NCBI GenBank assembly: GCA_037043455.1
Contig: JAWPHD010003248.1
Location: forward strand, 1-64,000
Direction: 5' to 3'
DNA length: 64,000 nt
Source of the DNA: Cyrtodaria siliqua
Taxonomy: Eukaryota > Mollusca > Bivalvia > Adapedonta > Hiatellidae
Position numbers and translations under genes: made by a program. The notes below the pieces were generated by a model, which saw nothing but the letters and a program-made list of their open reading frames with translations, was not told where the DNA came from and did not search any database. The number at the start of each line of letters is the position of its first letter. Within the stretch, counting starts at the first letter, position 1. This document shows, piece after piece, positions 45,411 to 56,659 of the stretch.

Positions 45411-45932
45411 TCTTATATTTCAAAGCTAATTGTTCTTGCATTTTACTACTTGTTGTTTATGTTAAACCAATAATATATTTTCACCTATTTTTTTAAAACT
45501 AAATTCTAATTACTTTTATTTAATTATATACAAGCCGATTCAAAATCAACATGGTACTATATTAATGAATATTAGTGTTAACATCTGTAATTGCTAAAGA
45601 TTTCAAGATTGCCATGTGCCCCTTTAAAACTCTGTTACATTTCGTCATTATTCGCCGACAGGAAGCCGGTGAATATATTTGTGGTTTGCATTGGGAGGAG
45701 AAGTAAATAATGGGAATACTTTTATTTTGTGAAGTACTATTGAAGTACTATTGTTAACAAACATTCTGATATGGTATTGATATTATATTAAAATAAATGT
45801 TTCTTTAAAATGTATGTGCATGATTGTACTGTATGTAAACGTTGTTATTACTCTGAAATTAATGTTTAAAACATGGCGCGTTATTTCACTAAATTTAACG
45901 GAACGTGTATATGTTAGAAATATATATATATA

Positions 45933-45956
45933 GTGTGTGTGTGTGTGTGTGTGTGT
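45933..45956 (+). repeat. (GT)n microsatellite, SINE target
   Basis: Twelve GT repeats directly followed by the tail of the SINE. A matching GT stretch at 47852-47864 lies at the other SINE end. Confidence 0.9.
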
Positions 45957-46006
45957 TGAACTGAATTGAAATTGGATTTTATAGTCGCACCAACAGCTAA
46001 GGTCAT

Positions 46007-47536
46007 ATGATATGATTAACAATTCAGTCCAATGCAACTTGGTCGCATCATATAGAAAATATATACGAAAAAGCATGTGCACGATTAAACATTCTAAGAA
46101 TGCTTAAGTACAAACTTGACAGACATTCTCTATTGAAAATATATATCGCCTTTATAAGACCTATACTTGAATATGGCGATTCAGTATGGGATAACTGTAC
46201 ACAGGGAGAATCTGGTCTATTAGAGAGCGTCCAAGTTGAAGCAGCACGAATAATAACAGGTCTCAGGTGCAATTCCTCTAGATCATACTTATATAATGAA
46301 TTGAACTTAGAAACATTAACAAAAAGAAGAAAAGATCATAAACTTGTAGCTATTTACAAAATAATTTATGGCATAAGTCCAGATTACATGTATAACTTAA
46401 TCCAGCCATACTTACCTGTAAACAATAATTATAACCTTCGAACTTCAGGATTAAACCTACGTTTCCCTCTTTGTCGTACAACATCATATTATAACAGCTT
46501 TCTACCGAGTACAATTAAATTGTGGAATGCTTTACCTTTAGACGCTAAAAATGCACCATCTGTTGAACAATTTAAGCATAAACTTAAGGCTACTGAACAT
46601 TGGACTAACAGTCCATATCACTATAATATAGGAAATAGGAATTATAACATCATCCATTGTCAATTAAGAAATAACTCGAGTAATCTAAATAAGCATTTAT
46701 TTGACCACTTCTTGACAGATTCAGCAGTATGTCCGAAATGTGGCAATCCATGTGAGGACAATACTCATTTCTTTTTCAACTGTCCACTGTATAACCAATT
46801 CAGAAATGACTTATTTGATACCCTAGCCAATCTTGTTGATGTCACGCATATCAACATTGACTTGATACTGAATGGCAGTTCCAAACTAGACGATACTACG
46901 AACTCAGAAATTGTACTTATCGTCCACAAATACATTACTTGTACCAGGAGATTTTCGTAGAATTATAGATGTATGTACATGTACGTATGTATATGTATGT
47001 GTATATAGGTATGTGCATGAATGTGTACATGTATGTATATACTGTTGTATTTTCAGATATGTTTTGTCACAATGCTAGAATTTTTTTTTTATATTTTGTC
47101 ATCTTTCTTCCTTTTTATTGTAATTTTTATTTTTTTGTTTGTCTGTTTTGTTCTCAGTTATCTTAAATTCCAAAATTAACTATTGGTTACAGAAACTCAT
47201 ACTAAAACCATTATATTTTGTAATAATCGGTACATTTTTATATATATTTCGTATTGGTTTCCAGTATGATTCTTTCTGTTTATTCTTTTTTTTCTCACTT
47301 AAATTCTTTCTGACAGTACAAAGTGTTAATACTAAACAATCACGGTACACATGTTTCAAAGAGTCTAAGTTAATTGTCAAACCAATATATGCAAACTGTA
47401 CTACAATTCCACATTTTATGTTATGTTTGATATGAATATATTGTTTATATGTACCTTGATACGGGAGAGGTCTTACATAGGCATTGCCTGTTGTCCAATC
47501 CCATTCAGTACTTGAATAAAATATTGTTTAAATAAA
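46007..47536 (+). mobile_element. 5'-truncated LINE (family 2) inside the SINE
   Basis: Flanked by TAAGGTCAT at 45998-46006 and 47537-47545, a perfect 9-bp target duplication. It contains the ORF2 C-terminus, an (ATGT)-rich stretch at 46968-47045, AATAAA near 47516 and an AT-rich tail. Confidence 0.9.
46025..46960 (+). CDS. LINE ORF2 C-terminal fragment with zinc-knuckle
   Basis: The frame is open from about 46025 (ATWSHHIENIYEKAC) through an ATG at 46100 to TAG at 46958-46960. It carries the RT thumb/connection wording RPILEYGDSVWD, EAARIITG, KLWNALPLDAKNAPS and a Cys-His cluster CPKCGNPCED, HFFFNCPLY. The RT catalytic region was lost by 5' truncation; no stop interrupts what remains, suggesting a fairly recent insertion. 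Confidence 0.88.
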   Translation, partial: QSNATWSHHIENIYEKACARLNILRMLKYKLDRHSLLKIYIAFIRPILEYGDSVWDNCTQGESGLLESVQVEAARIITGLRCNSSRSYLYNELNLETLTKRRKDHKLVAIYKIIYGISPDYMYNLIQPYLPVNNNYNLRTSGLNLRFPLCRTTSYYNSFLPSTIKLWNALPLDAKNAPSVEQFKHKLKATEHWTNSPYHYNIGNRNYNIIHCQLRNNSSNLNKHLFDHFLTDSAVCPKCGNPCEDNTHFFFNCPLYNQFRNDLFDTLANLVDVTHINIDLILNGSSKLDDTTNSEIVLIVHKYITCTRRFS

Positions 47537-47604
47537 TAAGGTCATTGCGCGACTTTCCAGCTTCCACTGGTGGAGGAAGACCCCAGGTGCCCCTCCTGGC
47601 AATC

Positions 47605-47708
47605 TTAGTTTAATAATATTTTATTGCAGATATGTTACAATACATCAATTCAACGACACAATATCCATAGAAAATTATTACAACATTAGTTACAGTTCTC
47701 TCCATAAT
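47605..47708 (-). mobile_element. Very short LINE 3' tail inserted in the SINE
   Basis: On the minus strand it ends CTGCAATAAAATATTATTAA, a polyadenylation signal plus AT tail. It is bordered by AATCTT and AATTCTT, a possible imperfect target duplication. Confidence 0.6.
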
Positions 47709-47869
47709 TCTTCGTGCACGGGCGGGCACCTGGGTAGAACCACCGACGTTCCGCAAGCCAGCTGGATAGCTTCCTCACTTAAAGATTCCTAGGCCCCTGA
47801 GGGATCGAACCTACAGCGGTGAGGGGCAAGTGATTTCAAGTCAGAGACTCTAGTGTGTGTGTGTAATGT

Positions 47870-48715
47870 TTCATCATTAAAATGGTATGTAGGCGCCGTG
47901 AATTAAACAGTGAAAAACTGATTTGGAAAAACCATTCATTTTGGCGGGGAAACTCCGTTTAGAAACCAGCTGCAGTATAGATAGAAAGTATATACGGGTC
48001 TGATAGCTAATTGCGCCTATGAAAAGGACGATATTGAGTTTTCATATTTAAATACTTTAGTATTTTTCTCTTTTTATGCCATTGCCCTTTCCAATGCGTA
48101 TTGTCAAACCTTTTTTGCTCTGTATTTGAGACTTTGAAGATGAGCTCTGAGGAAATGTACTGTTCTTTGCTAATTCGCTAACTGTAAAGCCGGTAACCAA
48201 ATTCGGTGTTGTAGTAAGTTTTGGTGGCAAATCTGGGCTTAACAGAGGTAAACAGAAACACATCAAACAAGCTTTCCAATCGATAACCGACCGTTATGAT
48301 GCTTTCTTAAATATAGATGCTTTCTTGTCTGTAGTAATGATGAATTAAATGGTTTGACTTGATCCCAAAGTGAACATTATTTTATCTTTATTTTGCATTT
48401 CAAACTATGGCAGATTGTTTTGCTGAAATAATTTCTTTTCGGTAATCCTCTTTCTTGGGGTAAATAAACTTAAGACTGCCTTCGTTAACAAAATTAAAAA
48501 AAAATTGTAGTTGTTTTTATGCTTTACAAAGGGAGAGCATATAGTTGCTGCTTTTTTCGTCCCTCCGTCTGGATATCTTGTCTGGAACATAACTCAAAAA
48601 CTACTTGGAAATGCAGTACAGCTTCGCACAATGATAGAGAGCAATGAGAGCAAGTGCAGAGCACAGGAAACATAACTAAATCCTCATTAAGAGTTATCGA
48701 CTTTTGTAATTGTAT
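47870..48715. other. Non-coding with a weak dispersed repeat
   Basis: 48535-48680 resembles dispersed repeats with CCCTCCGTCTGG and ATAACTCAAAAACT. No gene seen. Confidence 0.4.
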
Positions 48716-48721
48716 ACATAG

Positions 48722-48874
48722 AGGACCTTAAACGAGTTCCCATTTCATATAAGATTTATGAAACGAGTTATGAATTATTTTAATTTTAACGAGCATTTTG
48801 GCGAGTTAAAATTAAAAATAATTCATAACGAGTTTCATAAATCTTATATGGAATGGGAACGAGTTTAAGATCCT
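48722..48874. mobile_element. Palindromic MITE-like element, copy 1
   Basis: AGGACCTTAAACGAGTTCCC at one end and GGGAACGAGTTTAAGATCCT at the other; nearly perfect hairpin around TTTTGGCGAG. Confidence 0.88.
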
Positions 48875-49022
48875 TTTTATCACATAACATTGCAATCAAA
48901 TTAGTAAAAAATAATTCAGATGGACATAGAACCGCCACGACGTCAGACACACTTTAGCGCCAAAATGTCATAAAATATGTGACGTCGTAACGTCGCATCT
49001 CACACATAACGTTGCGTATATA

Positions 49023-49133
49023 GAGGATCTTAAACGAGTTCCCATTTCATATAAGATTTATGAAACGAGTTATGAATTATTTTTATTTTAACGAGCCTTT
49101 TGGCGAGTTAAAATTAAAATTAATTCGTAACTA
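49023..49133. mobile_element. Palindromic MITE-like element, copy 2 (truncated)
   Basis: Same sequence as 48722 onward for about 110 bases; the right third is missing. Confidence 0.85.
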
Positions 49134-49246
49134 TGACGGACGGTGCTTCGGCTAACAACGATTGTGTCGGACAGTGCTTATCAATGTACATATATAGAAA
49201 CTGCCTAATGCGTAATGTGTAGTGTCTGCGAACTGGAACTTTATAG

Positions 49247-50049
49247 GCCGTCAGCGAATCCTTCAATTCAGTAAAATCACAGTTAATGACAATTAACAAT
49301 TGTATATTAAGTAAATTTCAATGTAATACTGACCACTGTTTTCCAGGGTCGGGATTACAGCATGAAATATTTCAGCCTTTTGGGGCTTTACTGTGGTGCA
49401 CCACGCCTAGTTCGGCTGTGCACATTATTGTAAACTTTCAAAAAATAAATAACTTTCAAGTTATTAAACGAAGAAATATTTTAATTTATAATTAATACTG
49501 ACTTGCGTAGTGTTACAGGTTTAACTCAACCAGTCGAAATCGTTTCAGGTTGTATTACACGTGTGTCATACAATAGAATATTAAATGGGTGTTCGACACT
49601 GCTAACAAAGGACGTTATTTAGGAAGGCACAAAACTAACTAACACATCAGAAACGTATTATCATTTATTAAGTTTTTGGCAAATCATGGGCGCGGCTCCA
49701 AAGATCGGGCTGCCGGCAACAAATACATTATATGGCAGCCCTAACACTTTTCACAAAAGGAAGCCACAAACGGCTTCAATAAAATGTTTTATCAAGACTC
49801 TAATTATAAATTAAAATGTTTCTTCGTTTAATAACTTGAAAGTTATTTATTTTTTGAAATTTTACAATAATATGCACAGTCGAACTCGGCGTGGTGCACC
49901 ACAGTAAAGCCCCAAAAGGCTTAAATATTTCACGCTGTAATCCCGACCCTGGGAAACAGTGGTCAGTATTACATTGAAATTTACTTAATATAAAATTGTT
50001 AATTGTCATTAACTGTGATTTTACTGAATCGAAGGATTCGCTGACGGCC
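49247..50049. repeat. Inverted pair of ~247-bp repeats at the 3' side of the DIRS-like element
   Basis: The arm at 49247-49491 (GGCCGTCAGCGAATCC start) and its reverse complement at 49800-50049 differ at about eight or nine positions, with about 308 bases between. Each arm contains GGTGCACCAC and can be read as a short ORF, but both frames mirror each other and are not genes. Terminal inverted repeats are typical of DIRS elements. Confidence 0.9.
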
Positions 50050-50247
50050 ATATGGCAGCAATCAAAGTAATGTTTTGATAATGCCACCGCCAAAAGAAAA
50101 AGTGTTCTTTGGCAGAAGCGAATCCCTCGCAAACGAAAGAAAATTGCATACATAATATGATAATTATAAAACACTTATGCCTACATATATATATAAGCGT
50201 GAGCCGCGCCCCAACACATTAGAACCAGCAATTTACGTGAAAGCAAA

Positions 50248-50900
50248 TTAATAATGCAATTTATGTAACTTGTGAATAAACATTTCTAGTCCTGCCGCAA
50301 ACTGGTTCAGGAAGAGTTGGTTACCCAACGTCGACAGATGAACGCCTTCACTGTCATATAAAATTTCATTGATCTTTGTGAGATCTGTGTGCCGTAGATA
50401 GTGCCCATTGTTTCTTAGTACACAAACTGCAGCAAAACTATTTATACGACGTCTAGCCTTGTCCATTGCCACCACGTCAACTGTATAGCGATACTTTAAC
50501 CTAGGCAAAATTTCTGACTAAATGACTTTAACATCTGGTAGCTCTCTTGAAATGAATGTTAATAACTTTGAAATCTCGTGTCTGATTGCAAACAAGGACG
50601 TCATTCCTAAATCATTGCCGCCACAATGCACCAGGATGTAATCTGGTTAGGACCAACTTTCATCAGAGTCACCAACTTAGCTCTCAAATCGCCCTAACGC
50701 ATACCACGATAGCCCTGCCACCATAACTGTATACCCAGAGCGTCCAGCCCTAGGTTGATTCCACCTGGACTGCAACGTGCTGCTAAGAATGCTCTTTTGA
50801 TGAAGGAGGAGCCCACACACCAGACCGTACGCTGACCTAAATCAATTTGGTTTCCGTTAACGACATGTTGAGAATCAGGAGAAACCACTAGATATATCAA
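50248..50900 (-). pseudogene. SGNH-hydrolase-like frame of the DIRS-like element, broken
   Basis: Minus-strand pieces: TVWCVGSSFIKRAF with LWWQGYRGMR (50900-50694); an intervening broken stretch whose wording resembles the usual HCGGND block; then MPRLKYRYTVD, RRRINSF and DSEGVHLSTLGNQLFL (50508-50248), where the D..H block of GDSL/SGNH enzymes is seen. Stops and a shift break it between 50510 and 50690. Hydrolase reading frames are known in some DIRS-group elements; the role is unclear. Confidence 0.6.
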
Positions 50901-50999
50901 GTGTACTCTTACAATTTATAGGATTCTAGCAGTTTTGCATTAATTATCTAACAACTGAAGTGATTGGTATTTCGGTAAATTCAAACTCGAGAAGGAGAT

Positions 51000-51996
51000 A
51001 TTCACCCTATTTCTTTACCGAACTTAACAATCTCTCTTGGGAGCTAGTAGACTGGGAATTATATGACTTGGTGGGCGAATATAGGAACGATAAGCTGCGG
51101 AGCTCCATCTCCCTGCCCTCTTGATAGTTTCAACAGAATGTCCAATCCGAAAGGAGTGTGCAGTGTAACAAGAGTAATCAAGATTTTGCAGAGATAAGAC
51201 TCTCTTCAGTACTGATGAAAACTGATATCGTGTCAGGGGACTACTGTTAAAATGACAAAATAACGGACCTGCTATCCTGTGTCTGATCAGTAAAAATCGT
51301 TCTCAACTGCTTATAGGACATAAGGCTGCGCCTGACCTTACAAGTAGTAAATTAACTCCCTTGCCTGGTCAGTCTTCGAAAACCTCAACGAAATTGCCAA
51401 TGTGTCTTGTTTGAAATTTAATGCAATGTCAACATTTCTAATGCATTTCTTTTTCGTGAGTGTTATCTCTCCTACTCTAAAGAACCCGAAAACTGCTAAC
51501 GTATAGGCTGCTGCAAACAGCGTTGACTCATAACCGTTTACACACACTCCGTGAAGCCTTGCCAAAACCCCACTAAGTAACTGCGGCGTAGTTGGTAATC
51601 TAGCGTCACATTGTTTTGAGGATCGCTTCATTCCTCCAGTAATTTCGTAACTATAAAATGTTTAGTAATTTCCTCTTGGTTATTTATTTTGCACTGAAAA
51701 CCAATGGCGCATGTATACAAGCGAGCAGTACTGTACGCCAGGCCCTGTATTGATAGCAAGGCTATAAACTGCACTATTTGCTCAAGTACTGGTGGCCACA
51801 ATTCCAACATGCCATACTGCGTTCTAAATGAATGGAAACTACGCAGTCCCACATTGTAAGAGTCTTTCGTGTTAACAGATAAAGATGCGTTCAGCAATCG
51901 TGAGGCTTCACTTTGTAAATCAGCGATAGTAATTGACTCGGTATCTCTTCTGGCAGTGACTCTGCCTCCGGGACCAACGCTCTGAATCGGTCCCAA
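51000..51996 (-). pseudogene. Tyrosine recombinase of the DIRS-like element, frameshifted
   Basis: The N-terminal core-binding part is at 51996-51628 (SEASRLLNASLSVNTKDSYN, LLSIQGLAYSTARLY). A one-frame shift occurs at 51628-51631, then FGFFRVGEITL (first catalytic Arg) at 51631-51338. After a stop at 51338, HSFRIG (His-x-x-Arg) is readable near 51140 and GRWSSAAYRSYIR (nucleophilic Tyr) near 51080. The 5' end overlaps the RT frame by about 100 bases in another frame, as is common in this group. Confidence 0.8.
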
Positions 51997-53066
51997 TGTT
52001 TCCGTGAAATTGAATCAACTATAGAATTACGTTTAGATGAAATGTGGACAGATTTGAAGATAATACCGTATTTCATGGCTAATAACACGAATTGCCTTAC
52101 CAGGTGCATGAGACGTTTGGACCGGGATGACTGTTTATTCATCACTGTGACCAGGGCTTCATTATCAATATGCAAGATAATCTTTCTATTGCTAAGCTCA
52201 GGGGCCCATAGAATAACTGCTAACACCATCGGAACCATCTCAAGAAATGTGATATCAGACATGGTTGGGCTGCGAGACACACTGTTTAAATCGACTAGAA
52301 ACCGTAACCATAGACATAAATCCTCCCTAAGCTCATTGGAAATCCGCAACCTATGGTGCGGGCGTTTTAAAGCAACTATTGCGTCATAAAATCGTCGTAA
52401 AAATGCTGTACTCGAACGTATATCCTGTCCGAAAAAGCTCAATTTGCCTGTCAGGATCTGAAGTTCTTTCAGAGTAACCTTTTTCCTTTGAGCCATGGCA
52501 GTTAAAATTTGAAGTAACTCTGCAATTTTATGTCTTGGAATGCGAATTACCATTTCATAAGAGTCGATCTCTAAACCGAGGAAAATAAGCACAGTAGTTG
52601 GATCGATAGATTTTTCGTCCGCTATGGGAACCCCCAGCTCGCCGCAGATGCTAGTAAAATATGTAACCAACTTTTGACATTGATTCGATCCATTTTTTCC
52701 AGCAAAAATGAAATCATCCAGAAAATGATCCAGTGTTTCTTTGTGAGATACAGTGCTAATCAACCAATGCAAGAATGTAGAAAATGGTTCAAAGAGTGCA
52801 CACGATATACTACAGCCCATTGGTAAACATTTGTCTAAATAAATATGTTCCCCGATTTTTATCCCAAGTAAATGGAAATCACCAGGATGTATTGGCAATA
52901 ACCTGAAGGCAGACTTGATATCTCTCTTAGCCATCGGAGCAGATTTACCCAAACTGAAAACCATGTCAGTCACCTTATCGAAAGAGGTATACTTCACGGA
53001 GCACAATTCCTCATTAATTCCATCATTAATGATTCCACCCTCAGGATAGGACAAATGGGTAATCAA
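51891..53066 (-). CDS. DIRS-type reverse transcriptase-RNase H
   Basis: 391 codons from the first ATG; the frame wording actually continues upstream to about 53190 (GRIAGPFS, SPVGLVKKSEGGWRLI), with one stop between. RT blocks: MAKRDIKSAFRLLPIHP, LPMGCSISCALFEPFS, FLDDFIFAGKNG (catalytic Asp pair) and IFLGLEID. The RNase H-like end has IILHIDNEALVTVMNK and HISSKRNSIVDSISR. It replicates the element through a cDNA intermediate. Stop-free over 1.17 kb although neighbours are broken. Confidence 0.85.
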   Translation of the reverse strand: MITHLSYPEGGIINDGINEELCSVKYTSFDKVTDMVFSLGKSAPMAKRDIKSAFRLLPIHPGDFHLLGIKIGEHIYLDKCLPMGCSISCALFEPFSTFLHWLISTVSHKETLDHFLDDFIFAGKNGSNQCQKLVTYFTSICGELGVPIADEKSIDPTTVLIFLGLEIDSYEMVIRIPRHKIAELLQILTAMAQRKKVTLKELQILTGKLSFFGQDIRSSTAFLRRFYDAIVALKRPHHRLRISNELREDLCLWLRFLVDLNSVSRSPTMSDITFLEMVPMVLAVILWAPELSNRKIILHIDNEALVTVMNKQSSRSKRLMHLVRQFVLLAMKYGIIFKSVHISSKRNSIVDSISRKHWDRFRALVPEAESLPEEIPSQLLSLIYKVKPHDC

Positions 53067-53280
53067 CCTCCAACCGCCCTCTGACTTCTTAACTAAACCT
53101 ACAGGTGAAATTTTTTAATTTCTAGTACTGAATGGGCCTGCAATTCTGCCTAAGTTAACCTCAGTGGTAATTTTTTCCCTCAGTTCATGAAAATGGACAT
53201 CAGCCGATTTAATACTTTATGGGGTTAAAGTTTTCTTAGAACGTTCAGTCCAGCTGAGTTAATATCCATAACCTTTGTAT

Positions 53281-55280
53281 AACTACTCCATCAGGGCTAC
53301 CGTTACCATAAACTTCGAAAAGCCTTTTCAAATTTGTATTATCCTAACCCTCATCTTCTCTTTAAATATAAGAGTAATTTTAGAACTCTTCTGCGACAAG
53401 GACTATAACAACCTGAAATCTATGGTCATTATCACTTTCATACACCCTTTATTAAACTTGTTAACAGGTTAATCAAAAGAGGTTATGATCCCATTATTTT
53501 GCAAAGCGCTGCATGTTTAGTGGTTGGCCCATTTAAAGTTCGCCACTTTGCATTATTCTTTGATCGTGCGATGACCTTACAGATTGGTATACATATGAGG
53601 ACGGCTACATAAATTCTGAAAGGACGGTAACATTTGATGTTTGTCTCCAATCTAGTATTGTCGTGCCCTTAACGTTTATTCTTTTGTTGCTCTGGCATCT
53701 GTCAAGTCTACGACTACTTGCCGCGTGGTTTTCTAGACTTTTATCTTTTTATATTCGTATAGACATTATGTATTATATTGCCTATTAATGATGCCTGGTT
53801 TGTTAGTGGATATAGCCTGACGAAGCGTTTTGTAGTTACACTGACCCGTTATATTAAGATGAAAATAAGTTTATAGTGAGGCTTGTTGCAACCTGGAACC
53901 TTTTTTAAATCCCCATCTACCTTTATGCCACTAAACTTTCTAAAGTTATAGCCCTATTGTCAACAATTTTATGTTTGTGATGTTACACAATTTGGCTCTA
54001 ATTTATTCTTGTAATCGTCGTTTGTTTCAATGAGTGTTTTTGTTTGACTGTGATCCTTCGATGCTACATTGCATGAGCTTTATATCTACTTCATATAGCA
54101 TATTCAAGTGTGGGTCGGACGAAGGAATTAATATGATGTTGTTATTGACAAGTGTATTCTCCCCAGTCAAATGGAACTGAGAGTGTATCTAATGTATATA
54201 GTGGAAGTCTCTCGACTCTGGACGTGTCGTGTCATATAAGAGCGGTATTGTTTTTTTTATTATGGAGATGACGTTGTATTGACAAGCATGGTCATGTCAT
54301 TTTGAAGTGTCTGGAAGCCCTTATCAGTGTAAGCCGCATTCACATTACATACAATTTGCTAAATGTCTTTATAATAGTCCTCTGGTGTTTATTTGTTGTA
54401 CAATATCACCTTTAAATGTCGCATTGACATATACTACTTCATTTGGGTAATATTGCACGAGATTCTCAAATAAATATTAACTTTTTGACACTAAAATAAC
54501 GAACATCTGATGTTCTTGGCAGTTATCCATAAACATTTGAAAAAAGCTATATGATCGTTGGTGTTCATTCCAAAAGAGACATTGTTTTCCCTGTGAGTTA
54601 CGTTACAACAGTCAATTTATCTGTTTTCTCATTATTTCTGTCACACAACTTTATATTATGTTAGGACAGTGGTTGTCCAGCTATTGTTGACATATAATTC
54701 TGAAAGCATGTTAGAACGAAAGCATGTTAGAACGGTCAATGTATATTGGTGAAACTCTTGAAATGATAATACGGCAGTATTTATCTGTTTATCGGTCAAC
54801 AAGAACATGATTTATTCTTTGTTCCAGACTGACTAAGCCTTCAAAACAAAACAACTTGCCTTTAAATAGACGATATCCTTACCACCAACAAATGTGAAGG
54901 TACTGCTTCTGATTTTAGAAATTGGTGCCTTGAAAAAAACACGTCAATAAAGAATGTTTTCGGCTGTTGTTAGGCATTCCAAAGATTCTCTCTATAACGT
55001 CATTGGCGGTGTCATTTCCAATCATCGTGTTAAGCATCATTGATCGTCTAACCTGTCCACAACATTCCACTTCAAAATCTTACTCATGATTAGTGTTTGC
55101 ATTTGACTGGAAAATTCCAGTTTCTGTCTATTTAATCAATCGACTTCTAATCTGACTCGGTGAAATACAGAAACACAAAAATACTCATCAAAAGGTTTAA
55201 AGCTATAATATTTCATTCGTTTTAGAAACTAAGTTAGAAAATATAGCCTAGCGGGGATTTTATTTATTTACACTTCGTCG
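53281..55280. other. Non-coding, dispersed-repeat fragments
   Basis: 53500-53860 is family 4 (same orientation as 37277-37620). 53885-54010 is the TTTAAA..GTAGCCCTATTGTCAAC family. AAAGCATGTTAGAACG is duplicated at 54702-54734. Nothing coding. Confidence 0.5.
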
Positions 55281-55289
55281 TTTTATTGC

Positions 55290-55450
55290 GACAACAATAG
55301 GGTAAGTGGGAAGTTTGGTGACCCTAGAACATAGTTTAAACCCGCCAGCTTCCCCTTTTCCACTGACCGTTTAAAGGCGGTAGCCCTATTGTCAACCCAT
55401 TTGTGTTTGTGATGTCACATGCCTTGCTTCTTAAAACATCATACTTGTTT
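55290..55450 (+). repeat. Dispersed repeat, GTAGCCCTATTGTCAACC family
   Basis: Related to 36047-36180, 53885-54010 and, inverted, 58570-58730. Confidence 0.65.
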
Positions 55451-55459
55451 GTTTTAGTG

Positions 55460-56490
55460 CGTGTTTTGGTTGGATATGTTCTGGATATGTTCTGGATATG
55501 TTCTGTGAAAGCTACATGTCCTGTTCGACGTTTATACATGTTTAGTCGTACATTGACAGAACATTAGCTTCGAGCATCTTCGCAGACCAGATTGCAATAA
55601 TAATATATGGCAATTCACAAATATATTTCGATTCTGTCAAAAACACCGACTTGTAGTAATACAAGTTTTCAAACACTAGTCATACGAGTGTTGATCCGAT
55701 GTTTTTTTCATATAGGCCATTTCTTTATTCACGACCATACACCAGCTGACTTGTGAAGCGAAACTTGATTGCCATTCTGACAAGCATGCTAATTCTGACA
55801 TTTTTACGTAAAATTAGTTACATTTTGTATCATAACAATTTAGTAGAAGGGTCACAGAAGGCATCTGAGTTTTCTGTTTCTTTAAATATTGTTTACAGTT
55901 GATTGTTTTCGTCAAAATATTTAAGTACCGTGGTACCACAGAACACCATGCTAACGCCTAAAACGATGAAGATCTAAATTGAAAAAAATCTCGTCAGTTA
56001 GACAGCATTCAAGTCATTTAATCGATATTAAAATGTTGTCGCGCGATGGTGACATCGATAACAGAAACCAAATATTAAAATTTCACTATGAATAACCGAA
56101 ATACAATTAGAACTACGCGTTGTTCCGTAACACCTAAAGACAACGTGCCTAAGACAACGTGCCTTGGAAAGTGACGACGCGTTCGTATTGTCATTGCAGG
56201 ATAAATCATTTGATTTAACCATTAAACTGTAGTAAAACATGTTTTGCCTTTCTTGGCACTAAATGTATAATACACGTTTGCTTGTCACTGACTTTTCACG
56301 ACATTTGTGTCATTTATGGGTAAAATGCGAGAAAAACGCGTTAAATCTGAAATTAAGAATTTGTTCAATCCATTAGAGCTAAGCATGTGGGGGATATGAT
56401 ATATCACTATCATAGATGATGAGATAGATATCACACACGTTATGGCCACGGTGCAAGAAGACTAAAAGGACATGTATCTCCCTACTAACT
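55460..56490. other. Non-coding, nothing recognised
   Basis: Short tandem GGATATGTTCT triplet at 55473-55504; AGACAACGTGCCT duplicated at 56138-56164. No gene. Confidence 0.4.
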
Positions 56491-56492
56491 TT

Positions 56493-56655
56493 TTTGACTT
56501 GTAAGTGAGAAAGTGTCGATCGTTACCGATGGCATGACGTATACTACAGTACTACACAGGAAAAGGTAGGTAGTATGCCACCACTACGAAAAAATCGTCA
56601 TATATAGTCTAAAATATGTTGAAAATGACGTAAAATACCACTAAAAAATCCCATA
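56493..56655 (+). mobile_element. SINE family 2, 5'-truncated copy
   Basis: TTGACTTGTAAGTGAGAAAG, TACAGTACTACACAGG, CGTCATATATAGTC and ATGACGTAAAATACCA. Confidence 0.75.
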
Positions 56656-56659
56656 GCTT

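Larger units (their letters stand above)
45957..47851 (-). mobile_element. SINE family 1 copy split by two later insertions
   Basis: SINE tail part at 45957-46006 and the rest at 47537-47604 plus 47709-47851. It is broken by a LINE (46007-47536) and by a short LINE tail (about 47605-47708). The last ~20 bases of the SINE head are missing. Confidence 0.9.
50050..53280 (-). mobile_element. DIRS-like retroelement (degenerate)
   Basis: Minus-strand order: RT-RNase H (53190 to 51891), tyrosine recombinase (51996 to about 51000), SGNH-hydrolase-like frame (50900 to 50248), then inverted repeats. DIRS-type elements use a tyrosine recombinase rather than an endonuclease or integrase. Frameshifts and stops in the recombinase and hydrolase parts make it non-autonomous now. 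Confidence 0.85.

Noticed and set aside
49247..50174. Two similar ~69-124 codon proteins containing CNTDHCFPGSG
   Set aside because: They are mirror images of one inverted repeat belonging to the DIRS-like element, without family support.
52042..52389. Plus-strand 115-codon frame
   Set aside because: Antisense of the DIRS reverse transcriptase frame.
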